Origin: Bacillus sp. SA1-12
Lineage (GTDB): Bacteria; Bacillota; Bacilli; Bacillales; Bacillaceae
Reading direction: 5' to 3'
Length of the DNA: 64,000 bases
NCBI RefSeq assembly: GCF_000981385.1
Contig: NZ_LATZ01000119.1
Span: forward strand, 248,001 to 312,000
Position 1 is the first letter of the stretch. Every line of letters begins with the position of its first letter. The translations under genes were made by a program, and so were the position numbers. Positions 43,560 to 52,393 of this stretch are shown here, in pieces. The notes beneath the pieces are model-generated. The model was not told where the DNA came from, ran no database searches, and saw nothing but the letters and a program-made list of their open reading frames with translations.

Positions 43560-43636
43560 AGCTAATTCAGACCAAAAATATTCCAACTTAAAACAGGCAG
43601 TAAAATCCTCAGTCTATTTTTGGTCTAATTTAGCTT
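43560..43636. repeat. 76-bp imperfect inverted repeat
   Basis: The arm at 43560-43580 (GCTAATTCAGACCAAAAATA core) and the inverted arm at 43615-43635 agree at 19 of 21 positions around a 34-base loop. It could be a terminator of the transglutaminase-like gene or a miniature element. From 43637 to 44229 I find no intact gene. Confidence 0.55.
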
Positions 43637-44229
43637 CAGGTAAGATAGTTCCAATGCATTTTTTTTGACGCTATTTGGTGCTACATTTAACGATAAGAAT
43701 AACCTCAGATTTTCTCATTTTATCTTTTTATCCTCATTTTAAATAAGCAAATCCAAGAACTATTAAGAGTACTGTTATTCCACCATTTCATCCTAATTTA
43801 TCGGTCCCCATTCTTATACATAATCTTTTTGAAAAGTGAAAATGATAATTAAACTTTATTTTTTCTGTTTTGCCATCATAAAGAGCTAAGTATTCTTTGT
43901 GCTTCAAAAACGTAATTTAACCATTTTATAACATTTCAATCTTTTTAGGGTTCTCAAGAATAATTTTTTAGAATTGTTGGTTATTTTGCACCATGTACCT
44001 CCGTTTAACAAAGGGGTCACTTGGCTTTCGAATACACTTAACACATGGCTGAAGTAGTGTTATATGATGACGGAGCCCAAAACTATAAATAAAATAGGGA
44101 TGGCTTGAGCAACAAAGGTACAATATGTTTTTAACGAACTATTTCCTTTTTAACTAAAACTCCATATGTTTTTTTAAATTGTTGTATTTCTGGGAAAGAT
44201 ATGTTTAATAGCAAACTGGAGGAAAATGT

Positions 44230-44724
44230 ATGAAAATAAAAGTTATTTTATACGGAGTACTTATCATATCATGGGCTTCTTTATTTAAACTTGATAAATT
44301 TTCATTTAAACGATACTTGCCAGTGGGAATTCTAACCGCATTCTTGTATACGATTTTAAGTGCCATAAACGAGAAAACAAAATGGTGGGTAGTAAAAAAA
44401 AGCATTTTACCTAAATTACCTTCAAATTTCCCTTTCGCATTTGGTCCATTTATTTTTTTGCCGATCTGGCTTTTTAAACTTACTTTGGGACGCTTTTGGC
44501 TTTATTTAACAATAAACATTGGATTAGGTATCTTCTTTGCCTATCCGCTCACAACATTATTTGAAAAGGTAAATATTTATAAAATGAAAAATATGTCGAG
44601 GATTCAACTCGTTTTCCTAAGTGTTTCAAGTTCGGTTATTCTTTATTTATACCAGGTTTTCTTAGAAGAGGTATTGAAACCAATAACAAATAAGCAGAAG
44701 CATGGAAAAATGACAACAAAATAA
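44230..44724 (+). CDS. Integral membrane protein, unknown
   Basis: A 164-residue hydrophobic protein with four to five predicted membrane helices and a basic C-terminus. No family recognised with confidence; it resembles small Bacillus membrane proteins of the CBO0543-neighbour type. GGAGG lies before ATG 44230. Monocistronic. Confidence 0.68.
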   Translation: MKIKVILYGVLIISWASLFKLDKFSFKRYLPVGILTAFLYTILSAINEKTKWWVVKKSILPKLPSNFPFAFGPFIFLPIWLFKLTLGRFWLYLTINIGLGIFFAYPLTTLFEKVNIYKMKNMSRIQLVFLSVSSSVILYLYQVFLEEVLKPITNKQKHGKMTTK

Positions 44725-44837
44725 AAAAAATGTTCGACAACGACACAGATTTACAAATTTTTCACCTTTTTCACGTTATAGTAAATCTTATCATATTTCG
44801 TTTTGTGTTCTAGTATGGTAGGGGGAAAAATGTTGAA

Positions 44838-45035
44838 ATGACTAGATTGTTAATGGAAAAAGAGATTGATGAAACAGTGGCTTATGTTGTAGACCGATTT
44901 TTAACGGCAGGAATCAAAGAGGAGCAATTGCTAGCTATAACACGTACGATGACATCTGATTTTGGGGTGAATTCCGAAGAAAAAGCTGAAAAACTAGTCA
45001 AGAATTATCTAACATCACTAGGAATGAATGAATAG
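44838..45035 (+). CDS. Small helical protein, unknown
   Basis: A 65-residue soluble, mostly helical protein (E-I-D-E-T-V-A-Y-V-V-D-R-F-L, then E-K-A-E-K-L-V-K-N-Y-L). The only ribosome binding site is GGGGG at 44821-44825, 12 bases before ATG 44838, somewhat far. A terminator follows. No family recognised. Confidence 0.65.
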   Translation: MTRLLMEKEIDETVAYVVDRFLTAGIKEEQLLAITRTMTSDFGVNSEEKAEKLVKNYLTSLGMNE

Positions 45036-45058
45036 TGGTTTAAATTTCATCTATTTAT

Positions 45059-45090
45059 TGGACAGGTCGGGTTGCCTGTTCTTTTTTATA
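45059..45090 (+). terminator. Terminator after 44838 gene
   Basis: GGACAGG / CCTGTTC hairpin followed by TTTTTT. Confidence 0.75.
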
Positions 45091-45230
45091 TTTGTATTAG
45101 GTTATATAAGACTATTTGACTCGAAACTACCGCCAACCAAGTATACATGAGGACAACAATTGGGTTGTTTTTCATTGGTAACAAAGTAAGAAATAATATG
45201 GAAATTATACAAAGAACTGGGGAGAGCAAT

Positions 45231-45683
45231 ATGAATATCAGAAATCTATTTAAAGATGAAAAACCTCCTATGGATTTACTATTATTAGCAGATCCCTCTC
45301 AAATCATCGTTAACGAGTATGTAAAGAGAGGGGAATGCTTTATAGCTGAAAAGGAAAATAAAGTGATTGGGGTCTATGTGCTTCTTCCTACAAGACCTGA
45401 AACTGTTGAATTGGTGAACATCGCAGTTGCAGAAGAGGTACAAAAGAAAGGGATTGGGAAGCACTTGTTATCCCATGCCATCCAAATGGCCAAAAGGAAA
45501 GGATATAAAACGATAGAAGTTGGGACTGGAAATTCAAGTTTAGGCCAACTTGCTCTTTATCAAAAATGTGGATTTAGAATGATTGGAATTGATAGAGATT
45601 TTTTTGTTAGACACTATCAAGAAGAAATTATCGAAAATGGGATCCATTGCAGGGATATGATCCGCCTTTCTCAGGATTTATGA
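45231..45683 (+). CDS. GNAT family N-acetyltransferase
   Basis: A 150-residue acetyltransferase. Motif A reads V-N-I-A-V-A-E-E-V-Q-K-K-G-I-G-K-H-L-L; Y-Q-K-C-G-F-R-M is motif B. Ends with a region rich in aromatic and acidic residues (D-R-D-F-F-V-R-H-Y). Substrate unknown. I choose ATG 45231 behind GGGGAG; the frame is open from 45147. The DUF421 gene follows 69 bases later. Confidence 0.86.
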   Translation: MNIRNLFKDEKPPMDLLLLADPSQIIVNEYVKRGECFIAEKENKVIGVYVLLPTRPETVELVNIAVAEEVQKKGIGKHLLSHAIQMAKRKGYKTIEVGTGNSSLGQLALYQKCGFRMIGIDRDFFVRHYQEEIIENGIHCRDMIRLSQDL

Positions 45684-45752
45684 ATCATGAAATGGATAAA
45701 AAAGGGTAAGTTGGGAAAGATATCACCAACTCGTTTTAAATGAAATGGTGGT

Positions 45753-46403
45753 ATGAATTTAATGATATGGGACCTTATTTGGAAGTCAATATTAATTGTT
45801 TTTGCAGGAACAGTTCTGTTGAGAATCGCAGGTAGGAAAACCATTTCACAAATGACATTGGCTGAAGCTGTCATTATGATTGCAATTGGGGCTTTACTAA
45901 TTCAACCTGTAGCAGGGGAGAACATTTGGACAACCTTTTTAATTGGTGCTGTCCTTGTTTTTACATTATTAATAATGGAGTATATCCAACTGAAATCTGA
46001 CAAGATTGAAAAGATGATTACAGGTAAAGCAAAGGTTGTCATTGAAAACGGAATCTTGAATGAAAAAAACTTAAAAAAACTTCGATTATCAATTGACCAG
46101 CTTGAAATGAAGTTAAGACAAAATAGTGTTTCTAAAATAAGTGACGTAAAATGGGCAACTCTAGAACCGAATGGACAATTAGGCATTGAATTACAAGATG
46201 ACGCCAAGCCAGTAACAAAAAAAGATTTTGAAGATTTCAAACAAACAATCGTTAACTTAATACCGAGTAATGCACAACTTACACATATCAATGAAATTTT
46301 AAATCTGTTAAATAAACAGCATAAGCCTGAAAGTGAAGAGGACTTATTTGCAGAGGTTCAGTATAATGCGCATAAAAAAGCTCCGCCAAAGCATTTACAG
46401 TAA
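45753..46403 (+). CDS. DUF421 domain membrane protein (YetF/YrbG family)
   Basis: A 216-residue protein with three N-terminal membrane helices and a soluble C-terminal domain. R-I-A-G-R-K-T-I-S-Q-M-T-L-A-E-A-V-I-M-I-A-I-G is the family signature; the soluble part has I-E-N-G-I-L-N and L-R-x-x-x-V. Bacillus relatives (YetF, YdfR) affect spore germination; whether this one does is unknown. GGTGG before ATG. A terminator follows at about 46446. Confidence 0.87.
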   Translation: MNLMIWDLIWKSILIVFAGTVLLRIAGRKTISQMTLAEAVIMIAIGALLIQPVAGENIWTTFLIGAVLVFTLLIMEYIQLKSDKIEKMITGKAKVVIENGILNEKNLKKLRLSIDQLEMKLRQNSVSKISDVKWATLEPNGQLGIELQDDAKPVTKKDFEDFKQTIVNLIPSNAQLTHINEILNLLNKQHKPESEEDLFAEVQYNAHKKAPPKHLQ

Positions 46404-46445
46404 TTGTTACAACTACGATAACAGCATAGAATCTAACTAGAGAGT

Positions 46446-46484
46446 GTCTCAAACCAGAGTGAATGTTTGAGATGCTTTTCTTTT
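46446..46484 (+). terminator. Terminator of DUF421 gene
   Basis: GTCTCAAAC / GTTTGAGA(t) hairpin followed by a T-rich tract. From 46485 to 46960 no intact gene is visible. Confidence 0.72.
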
Positions 46485-46980
46485 TCTACACAAAAAGTCA
46501 AGGAAAAGAACTTGATTTTTGTACAACAGTATTGTATGTAGAATTTACTATTAAATGATAACGAATCCGCTTTTAGTTAGCGGAACGATTGGATATTCTG
46601 TAAGATGGTTCTGCATCTGTCATTAAAATTGAAAAAGTTTTTAGTAAAAAACAAATTGTTAAACCAAGTGCATGTTAATGATGATGAACATAAAGATACA
46701 AATTAGCAATCAGTTAAAAATCTTTAGTTACCAATTCATTTATTGAAAAGGCAGGCGGAAATGATTTTAATGGCAAACGAGGAAGATACCTATCCATCTA
46801 CACAATTTGAAAAATTGGAAACGGCACTGCAATTATAATGAAAAAGTATTGGAATGAGTGTAGTCCACCATCGTGTAATAGAACCGGTAAACGTAAAATA
46901 TACTTATTTAGGACTACGAAGAAAATATATTAATACATAGACTTATTAAGCTTTTGGAAGCATGAAAGGAGTGACGTTGT

Positions 46981-48072
46981 CTGTTTAAAGAATTAACAAA
47001 ATCCCAATTATTAGCGCTTGAACATCTGACAAACTATGCAAGAAAACACAAACAAGATGCACAGACCACCATTAACCAAATACTAAACATGTCTAATCTC
47101 TCTCAAGTATTATTTGAAAAAGCGGTTTATAAATTAAAAACCCACGCAAGAATTGCCTTGCATTTTCATCCAGATCGACCCGATTCAACAATGAAAAGCG
47201 TTGCTGAAGCACTACTCGAGCAAGGAATATATAAAAGTCAATTTGAAACATTCTTATCGAATGGCAGCGTATCCGCATACCCTGGAGGTCAACGAGACAT
47301 ATGGGAAGAGAAAATCTTTAATGGAGCTTATCAATTAGCGGGAACAACCAATAATGAAAGACCTAAATATGGAGCATTAAATGTCATGTTACATCCAGAC
47401 GGACCTGCCCCCCGTTTTGGATCATGCTATTTTCTCCTTTCTCCTGAGGTGTCAGAACGTTCCACATTTACCTATTTGGATTCCCATCAAAATCCAAAAG
47501 ATAAGGGAACATATGAAGAGTTTGATATGATTATGGCTGCTCTATTAGAAGAGACATTTTTAAGAGATTTTGCAATTGGGGAAACCAATATAACTCCAGC
47601 AAGTCTAATCAATCATTTGCTCCAAAATCTTGAAAAGACATTCCCAGACCCTGCAAAAAGAGAGTCAAGCCGAAATCTAAATCACTATATTGAGGCCCAG
47701 GTTCATGGCGATGTTTCTTTAAAAGAAGACGTGGAAATGTTAGTTGCAGATCCTTCTTTCAAGGAAACGAAAATAGGCGGAAACTTAGAGCAATTATGTG
47801 CAAAGTATTCCATTGATCTATATTGGCACAAGGGATTTGCTCTTGGGGTTGACAGAGTTCCTTCAGATTTTAGAGGTCCAACTATGCCATCCCTGGCAAA
47901 GCGTATTGCTAAAAACGGCATTATAAATGCCCACACCATTGGAACAGCTGTTATGGACTTAACACGTAATCCGGAAAATTGGGGTGATCGCGGAGAGTAT
48001 AAAGAAGTGCTTCAGGAATTAAAGCTTTTATGGCACGTTTTGGTGAAGTTTGGTGAGCCGCTGCTTTCTTGA
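46981..48072 (+). CDS. DUF3626 domain-containing protein (5' end disturbed)
   Basis: The body matches DUF3626: L-H-F-H-P-D-R-P, S-N-G-S-V-S-A-Y-P-G-G, R-P-K-Y-G-A-L-N-V, D-G-P-A-P-R-F-G-S-C-Y. Function unknown. The frame is open well above ATG 47089. F-K-E-L-T-K-S-Q-L-L-A-L-E-H-L, the natural N-terminus, is encoded from 46984. The AAAGGAG site at 46965-46971 points to this upstream region, not to 47089, which has none. Removing one G from TTGTCTGTTT (46977-46986) would give TTG-TCT-TTT-AAA-GAA, a continuous gene. As written, translation needs CTG 46981 or starts late at 47089. My start is CTG 46981, 363 residues. Confidence 0.72.
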   Translation: MFKELTKSQLLALEHLTNYARKHKQDAQTTINQILNMSNLSQVLFEKAVYKLKTHARIALHFHPDRPDSTMKSVAEALLEQGIYKSQFETFLSNGSVSAYPGGQRDIWEEKIFNGAYQLAGTTNNERPKYGALNVMLHPDGPAPRFGSCYFLLSPEVSERSTFTYLDSHQNPKDKGTYEEFDMIMAALLEETFLRDFAIGETNITPASLINHLLQNLEKTFPDPAKRESSRNLNHYIEAQVHGDVSLKEDVEMLVADPSFKETKIGGNLEQLCAKYSIDLYWHKGFALGVDRVPSDFRGPTMPSLAKRIAKNGIINAHTIGTAVMDLTRNPENWGDRGEYKEVLQELKLLWHVLVKFGEPLLS

Positions 48073-48212
48073 AACAGCCGCATATGGTTAATAGTTTTTG
48101 GAAGAAATTATTTAATAAGAGTCTCATTAAAAGTCTTTGCTAAAATTGATGTTAGCCGAAATAAATGGAGAGAGCTTATAAATATTGAGGTGAAATATAG
48201 AATTAGGATAGT

Positions 48213-48400
48213 GCGCTGTAAAAAAGGGCAGAGATGATGAATAAAGGGGAAAGCGTTGAAAAAAAGGGGAAAACGCTTATAAAAAAGGCAAAGTCGCTGA
48301 AAAAAAGTAGTTAACTTTGAAAAGGGTATGAAAGTCGCTGAATAAAGGTGGGAAAACGCCGATAAAAGAGGCTGGTCGCTGAATAAAGCTAGAACTCAAT
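48213..48400 (+). repeat. Array of about eight degenerate 20-21-bp tandem repeats
   Basis: Units approximate GAATAAAGGGGAAAGTCGCT (for example at 48238, 48258, 48298, 48319, 48340, 48361 and 48381), each ending CGCT, CGTT or CGCC. They are not evenly conserved, have no spacers and encode no protein. The array lies in the 576-bp gap between the DUF3626 and DinB genes; the rest of the gap has no recognisable feature. Confidence 0.7.
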
Positions 48401-48648
48401 TTATCAGCTAGTTTTTCGCTTACGGTTACATTCGGATTAAATGAATCAAAAGGGGTTTAACTTGAATAAATCAAGTTTTTATAGATTCACAGAATAATGA
48501 GATATGAAGGAGTTGAATTATGAGTATGCATTAGTTGGTGGTGCAGGTCAAATTGAGTTTGTAATATAGTAGCTATTCCTACTCCATGAATATGAATAAC
48601 AACAGACAGATAGCATAAAAATTCACATTTAAGAGGGAGAGCAAATAA

Positions 48649-49146
48649 ATGAAAGAATTAACGCTACAATTATTTGATTACCATTTTTGGGCGAACGAAA
48701 AATTGCTGCAACATTTGCAAGGTTTGCCAAAAGGAATCTATTTAAGCAAAGTAGAAAGTGTATTTCCTTCAATTGCAGAAACTTTTGGTCATATGGTTGC
48801 TGCTGATGAAGTCTGGTATTCACGTTTAAAAGGGGAAAGTTTATCACAACTGGCTACAAAGAAATTTCGTTCAATTGAAGAAACGAGTATAGTATCTGCT
48901 GCACTCTATAATGAGATAAAACACTTTTTAACTAAAACAGAAAATTTTGAACGAATGATTCATTATAATAATATGAAGGGTGACCCATTTAACAACAAAA
49001 TGTCTGAAATTGTCCACCATATGGTAAATCATGGAACTTATCACAGAGGGAATATTTCAGCAATGATCAGGCAAATGGGTTTCGAGGGAATATCAACAGA
49101 TTATATAGTTTACCTTAGAATAAAGCATAATCAAGTTATGCCATGA
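48649..49146 (+). CDS. DinB family protein
   Basis: A 165-residue four-helix bundle of the DinB/YfiT superfamily. Three metal-binding histidines fit: H in F-G-H-M-V-A-A-D-E (about 48) and two in H-H-M-V-N-H-G-T-Y-H-R-G-N (about 126 and 130). Members are often thiol-dependent transferases; the role here is unknown. GAGGGAG precedes the ATG. Confidence 0.87.
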   Translation: MKELTLQLFDYHFWANEKLLQHLQGLPKGIYLSKVESVFPSIAETFGHMVAADEVWYSRLKGESLSQLATKKFRSIEETSIVSAALYNEIKHFLTKTENFERMIHYNNMKGDPFNNKMSEIVHHMVNHGTYHRGNISAMIRQMGFEGISTDYIVYLRIKHNQVMP

Positions 49147-49515
49147 ATTAAAAAGATTTCACCTCAAAAAGAAAAGATGTACCAGCTAAAAAAATCCCCA
49201 AGGCGCTGGAGAGCCATCTTTCAAAACTAGATTTTTTAGTTCCATATTACATGTAAATTTATTTTCTAATAATCTGCTTACATCTGATAGAGATAAGGAT
49301 GTATGTCTTGTAATTCTATTTCAAACTCCTTTCAATAAAATATATGGAATATAAATAGATTTACTGGACTAAATAGTCGAAGAGTTGTTTGGAACATAAA
49401 AATACTATAACACCCACTACAAATCTATCTCATAGGAGAAAGAATGGGAGATGATTACTTCTGAGAGAGGATTGAATTTATGACTAGGGGAAGGCCATAA
49501 CATTGTTCTTCAACC

Positions 49516-49770
49516 ATGTCATGTCAGAAATACAAAACAAAATCAGGGGCAGGAGAAATCGGGATCTTTAAACCATTTCAACAGCTACGATTAACTAGGC
49601 AAAAAGTAGAATGGGAAATACCTTCTATTGTTCAAGTACGTATAATCTCGAAGACAATTAATAAAACTACCATTCGTTTTCATCAAGAAAATCTTTTCAA
49701 TAAAGATGTTAGAGAAGAAATGAAAGTATATTAGGGAAAAGTTCAAGATAGTATAAGGGAATGGTTATAA
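49516..49770 (+). pseudogene. Remnant of an SRPBCC/AHSA1-domain protein
   Basis: The frame reads I-F-K-P-F-Q-Q-L-R-L-T, then P-S-I-V-Q-V-R-I-I, then T-T-I-R-F-H-Q-E-N-L-F-N-K-D-V-R-E-E-M-K-V-Y, a TAG at 49732-49734, and G-K-V-Q-D-S-I-R-E-W-L to TAA at 49768. The F-H-Q-E-x-L-x-x-x-x-x-R-E-E-M-K-x-Y-W-E-K-V pattern is the C-terminal end of Hsp90-ATPase-activator-like START proteins. The expected Trp codon TGG has become TAG. The N-terminal half is missing. Confidence 0.6.
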
Positions 49771-49854
49771 AATTAAATTAATATCCTATTTAAATTAAAA
49801 ATTCTTTAAAATACGGATCAATGTCATGCATATTATTATAAGGGGAATCCAAAT

Positions 49855-50262
49855 TTGCAGAACAATCAAAAGGCATTGGGAAAAATTAAAGGTTCATCCA
49901 TTATTTTATTGGTAAAAGACATAATACAGTCTTCAGAATTTTATCGGGATCTTTTAGGATTTGATTATGAGGAAATCGGCTTAGATGAAATGAAACACGT
50001 ACATGTTTCAAGAGATCAGCTAACTTTTATTTTACATCCTGCTAGTAAATCTGCTGATGTTCGCCCTTTATCATCACTTCAAGGCGGTCCACAATGGGAT
50101 GCCTTTGCGTATTCTGATACAATTGATTTACTGTTTAATGAGTTTAAAGCAAAAGATGTAGAAATTGTTTATGGTTTATATCTAGATCCTCATTGGAATG
50201 AATTTGCCATTCGAGATAGAGATGGATATGTTATTGCGTTTGGAGGTAAAGCAAGCAATTAA
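49855..50262 (+). CDS. VOC (glyoxalase-like) family protein
   Basis: A 135-residue VOC domain: V-K-D-I-I-Q-S-S-E-F-Y-R-D-L-L-G-F near the start and L-D-P-H-W-N-E-F-A-I-R-D-R-D-G-Y-V-I-A-F-G near the end. Start TTG 49855 is preceded by AAGGGGA. The conserved first metal-ligand position after S-S-I-I-L-L is not a His, as in some non-enzymatic VOC proteins. Function unknown. Confidence 0.82.
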   Translation: MQNNQKALGKIKGSSIILLVKDIIQSSEFYRDLLGFDYEEIGLDEMKHVHVSRDQLTFILHPASKSADVRPLSSLQGGPQWDAFAYSDTIDLLFNEFKAKDVEIVYGLYLDPHWNEFAIRDRDGYVIAFGGKASN

Positions 50263-50335
50263 AATGAAAAATAATAAATTACATAGATCTTTATAAGTGG
50301 CTGTTTTGCAAACTTTGTTGCTATTTACAAAGTAA

Positions 50336-50480
50336 ATCGAAGTGATTGATTGGAGCATTAGATAATTGTTTCCTGTGGGTGGGAGGTGAGCTAATTCGGT
50401 GTAAACTTCTACAAAAAGCCTCACCTGTTCCCGCCGCTCTAAGCAGCAGGAGTCTCGCTACCATCTCAAATCAACCTGAA
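50336..50480 (-). repeat. Degenerate Bacillus interspersed repeat, copy B (inverted)
   Basis: Read on the minus strand: GTAGCGAGACTCCTGCTGC, GCGGGAACAGGTGAGGC, GTTTACACCGA, GCTCACC, GGAAAC and GCTCCAATCAATCACTTCG follow the order of the same repeat as at 22462-22585. It fills much of the gap before the YjgB-like gene. The remaining bases to 50841 show no gene. Confidence 0.62.
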
Positions 50481-50841
50481 ACAGTTTTCGTCAATCAACC
50501 TATTTAAAAACAAAAGTCTCTTGGAAAAGAGCCTAATAAGATATCTCCTTTTACATCCTCTTCGTTAACTAAAATAATCCCACAATAAGTATTACTTACC
50601 CTTTTTATTAAGTGAGCAGGAACAGTACATTTGACTTATTTTCTGGTAAATTAGACCTTTTTTTGGGTTTGTTGCGACTTTTTTTAAAAAGAGACCGTTA
50701 TATAGATGAAAATTTGTTAAAACGTACGAAAGGGGTGGGGAATCAAGGATATCGCGTTTTGATATCAAAGTAGATCAAAAAATCATTTTTGTTTTATAGG
50801 TTGTTACATTGAATCATTAATTGTGGAAAGGATGCGTAATA

Positions 50842-51372
50842 TTGAAAAAAGATAATCTATTAATACGAGGCTTTTCGATTCTAACTCTTGTCTTCCTTTT
50901 GTTTAGTGGTGCTGCCTTTGCTACTGCTGCTACAGAATCATCTGAGACTCCAGACCTGTTGATTCGGAAAATTATGGGGTTAGCGTATGAAACCCAGCAA
51001 ACGATCAGTAGTGGTCCATTTTCTGTTGGTGATTCTTTGAAAAAAGTTGAAAAAGAATGGGGTTCACCAGAGGATTTAAGTACAGTTGCAGCCAATTATT
51101 GGAGTAAGAATATTCGGTTTTTATATGACAATTCAACAGGCAGAAAAACAATTACAGGCATTGATGATTTTGATCCACAGCTGAAAACCATTCATTTATT
51201 TGATGTAAAGGAATTACTTGGAGAGCCTGTCAGCGAAGTAGAGCAAGAAGGAAATTACTATGTCACATACAGTGATAACGAAACTTATAAACTGACCTTT
51301 GTATTTGAAAGCGCTTGGATTAACCCGAATCCAACCCTTTCTCTATATACGCTCGAATCTGTAGACAAATAA
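50842..51372 (+). CDS. YjgB-like secreted protein (DUF4309)
   Basis: A 176-residue protein with an N-terminal signal peptide or anchor (F-S-I-L-T-L-V-F-L-L-F-S-G-A-A-F-A). The DUF4309 domain follows: G-D-S-L-K-K-V-E-K-E-W-G-S-P-E, Y-W-S-K-N-I-R-F-L-Y, L-L-G-E-P. B. subtilis YjgB is the best-known relative; function unknown. I choose TTG 50842, preceded by AAAGGA; the frame is open to 50821. A terminator follows. Confidence 0.82.
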   Translation: MKKDNLLIRGFSILTLVFLLFSGAAFATAATESSETPDLLIRKIMGLAYETQQTISSGPFSVGDSLKKVEKEWGSPEDLSTVAANYWSKNIRFLYDNSTGRKTITGIDDFDPQLKTIHLFDVKELLGEPVSEVEQEGNYYVTYSDNETYKLTFVFESAWINPNPTLSLYTLESVDK

Positions 51373-51389
51373 TATAGATATTCAAATAT

Positions 51390-51430
51390 GGAATCGCCAA
51401 ATCTTTAGTTGGGGCGGTTCCTTTTTTATA
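51390..51430 (+). terminator. Terminator of YjgB-like gene
   Basis: GGAATCGCC / GGCGGTTCC stem (one G-T pair) followed by TTTTTTAT. Confidence 0.8.
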
Positions 51431-51518
51431 TAAGCACTAAATGTATGGATACTCTTTATTTAAAATTTTCCAGTCTTATGATTTTAAATTAGTATGAAAA
51501 GAAGGAGGACTTTATTAA

Positions 51519-51551
51519 ATGATCAAGAATGAATCAATAAAGGGAGTGTGA
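51519..51551 (+). other. Possible 10-codon leader ORF before the HAD gene
   Basis: ATG 51519 follows an AAGGAGG site and reads M-I-K-N-E-S-I-K-G-V before TGA at 51549. The HAD gene's TTG start is four bases later. It may couple translation to the main gene. Confidence 0.4.
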
Positions 51552-51555
51552 TCTT

Positions 51556-52239
51556 TTGGTGATCAAAGCAGCACTATTTGATTTAGACGGGACCTTATTA
51601 AATAGAAATGAATCGGTAATCCATTTCATTAAACGCCAATATGAAAGATTACATAAAGAAGTTGGGCATATTCCAAAAGAGAAATATATTGCTAAATTCA
51701 TTGAATTAGACCAACATGGATATGTCTGGAAGGACAAGGTGTATCAACAATTGGTTAATGAATTTAAGATTGAAAAGATCACCTGGGAAGACTTACTTTA
51801 TGATTATGTAGGTGAATTTAAGAATAACTGTGTACCTTTTCCATATCTAATTGAGATGCTCGTGAACTTGAAAAATAAAAATCTGCATTTAGGAATAATT
51901 ACTAATGGATATGGAAAGTTTCAAATGGATAATATCAAGGCGTTAGGCATAAAGGAATATTTTGATGTTATTTTAATTTCTGAATGGGAGGGTATGAAAA
52001 AGCCAGATCAGCGAATTTTTAAAAAGGCATTAGATCACCTTTCTATTTCTCCTCAAGAGGCCGTTTTTGTTGGTGATCATCCTGATAACGATGTAAAAGC
52101 TGCACGAAATGTTGGTTTAATCGGGGTTTGGAAAAAAGATGATCAATGGGATCGTGTCGAAGCAGATTTTATTGTAGAGGATTTGAGTGAATTGACTGAA
52201 GTGATTGAATGGATAAATTTATTTCCTGCGAATAGCTGA
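51556..52239 (+). CDS. HAD-superfamily hydrolase
   Basis: A 227-residue subfamily IA phosphatase. Motif I is F-D-L-D-G-T-L near residue 8; motif II I-I-T-N-G; motif III K-K-P-D; motif IV V-G-D-H-P-D-N-D. The cap is helical. Likely a small-molecule phosphatase; substrate unknown. TTG 51556 has GGGAG at 51542-51546 inside the preceding 10-codon reading frame; GTG 51559 is the alternative. Confidence 0.9.
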   Translation: MVIKAALFDLDGTLLNRNESVIHFIKRQYERLHKEVGHIPKEKYIAKFIELDQHGYVWKDKVYQQLVNEFKIEKITWEDLLYDYVGEFKNNCVPFPYLIEMLVNLKNKNLHLGIITNGYGKFQMDNIKALGIKEYFDVILISEWEGMKKPDQRIFKKALDHLSISPQEAVFVGDHPDNDVKAARNVGLIGVWKKDDQWDRVEADFIVEDLSELTEVIEWINLFPANS

Positions 52240-52393
52240 ATAATTTCTAATGGACCTAAGATCTTTCTCTATCATTTATCTATTTCTTTTATCCTATTTT
52301 TTTATAAAAAAGGAAAATTTTGAAACCTCTTTCTATCATAATCGTAATGAAAAGAGTCAAGAAAACGAATAATGTTCATGGGGAGGTATTCTT

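Noticed and set aside
43637..44229. Possible minus-strand membrane peptide ending in a Leu/Val-rich helix
   Set aside because: An in-frame TGA interrupts it and no ribosome binding site is visible.
48213..48400. CRISPR array
   Set aside because: Units are contiguous and degenerate, without unique spacers, and no cas genes are in the window.
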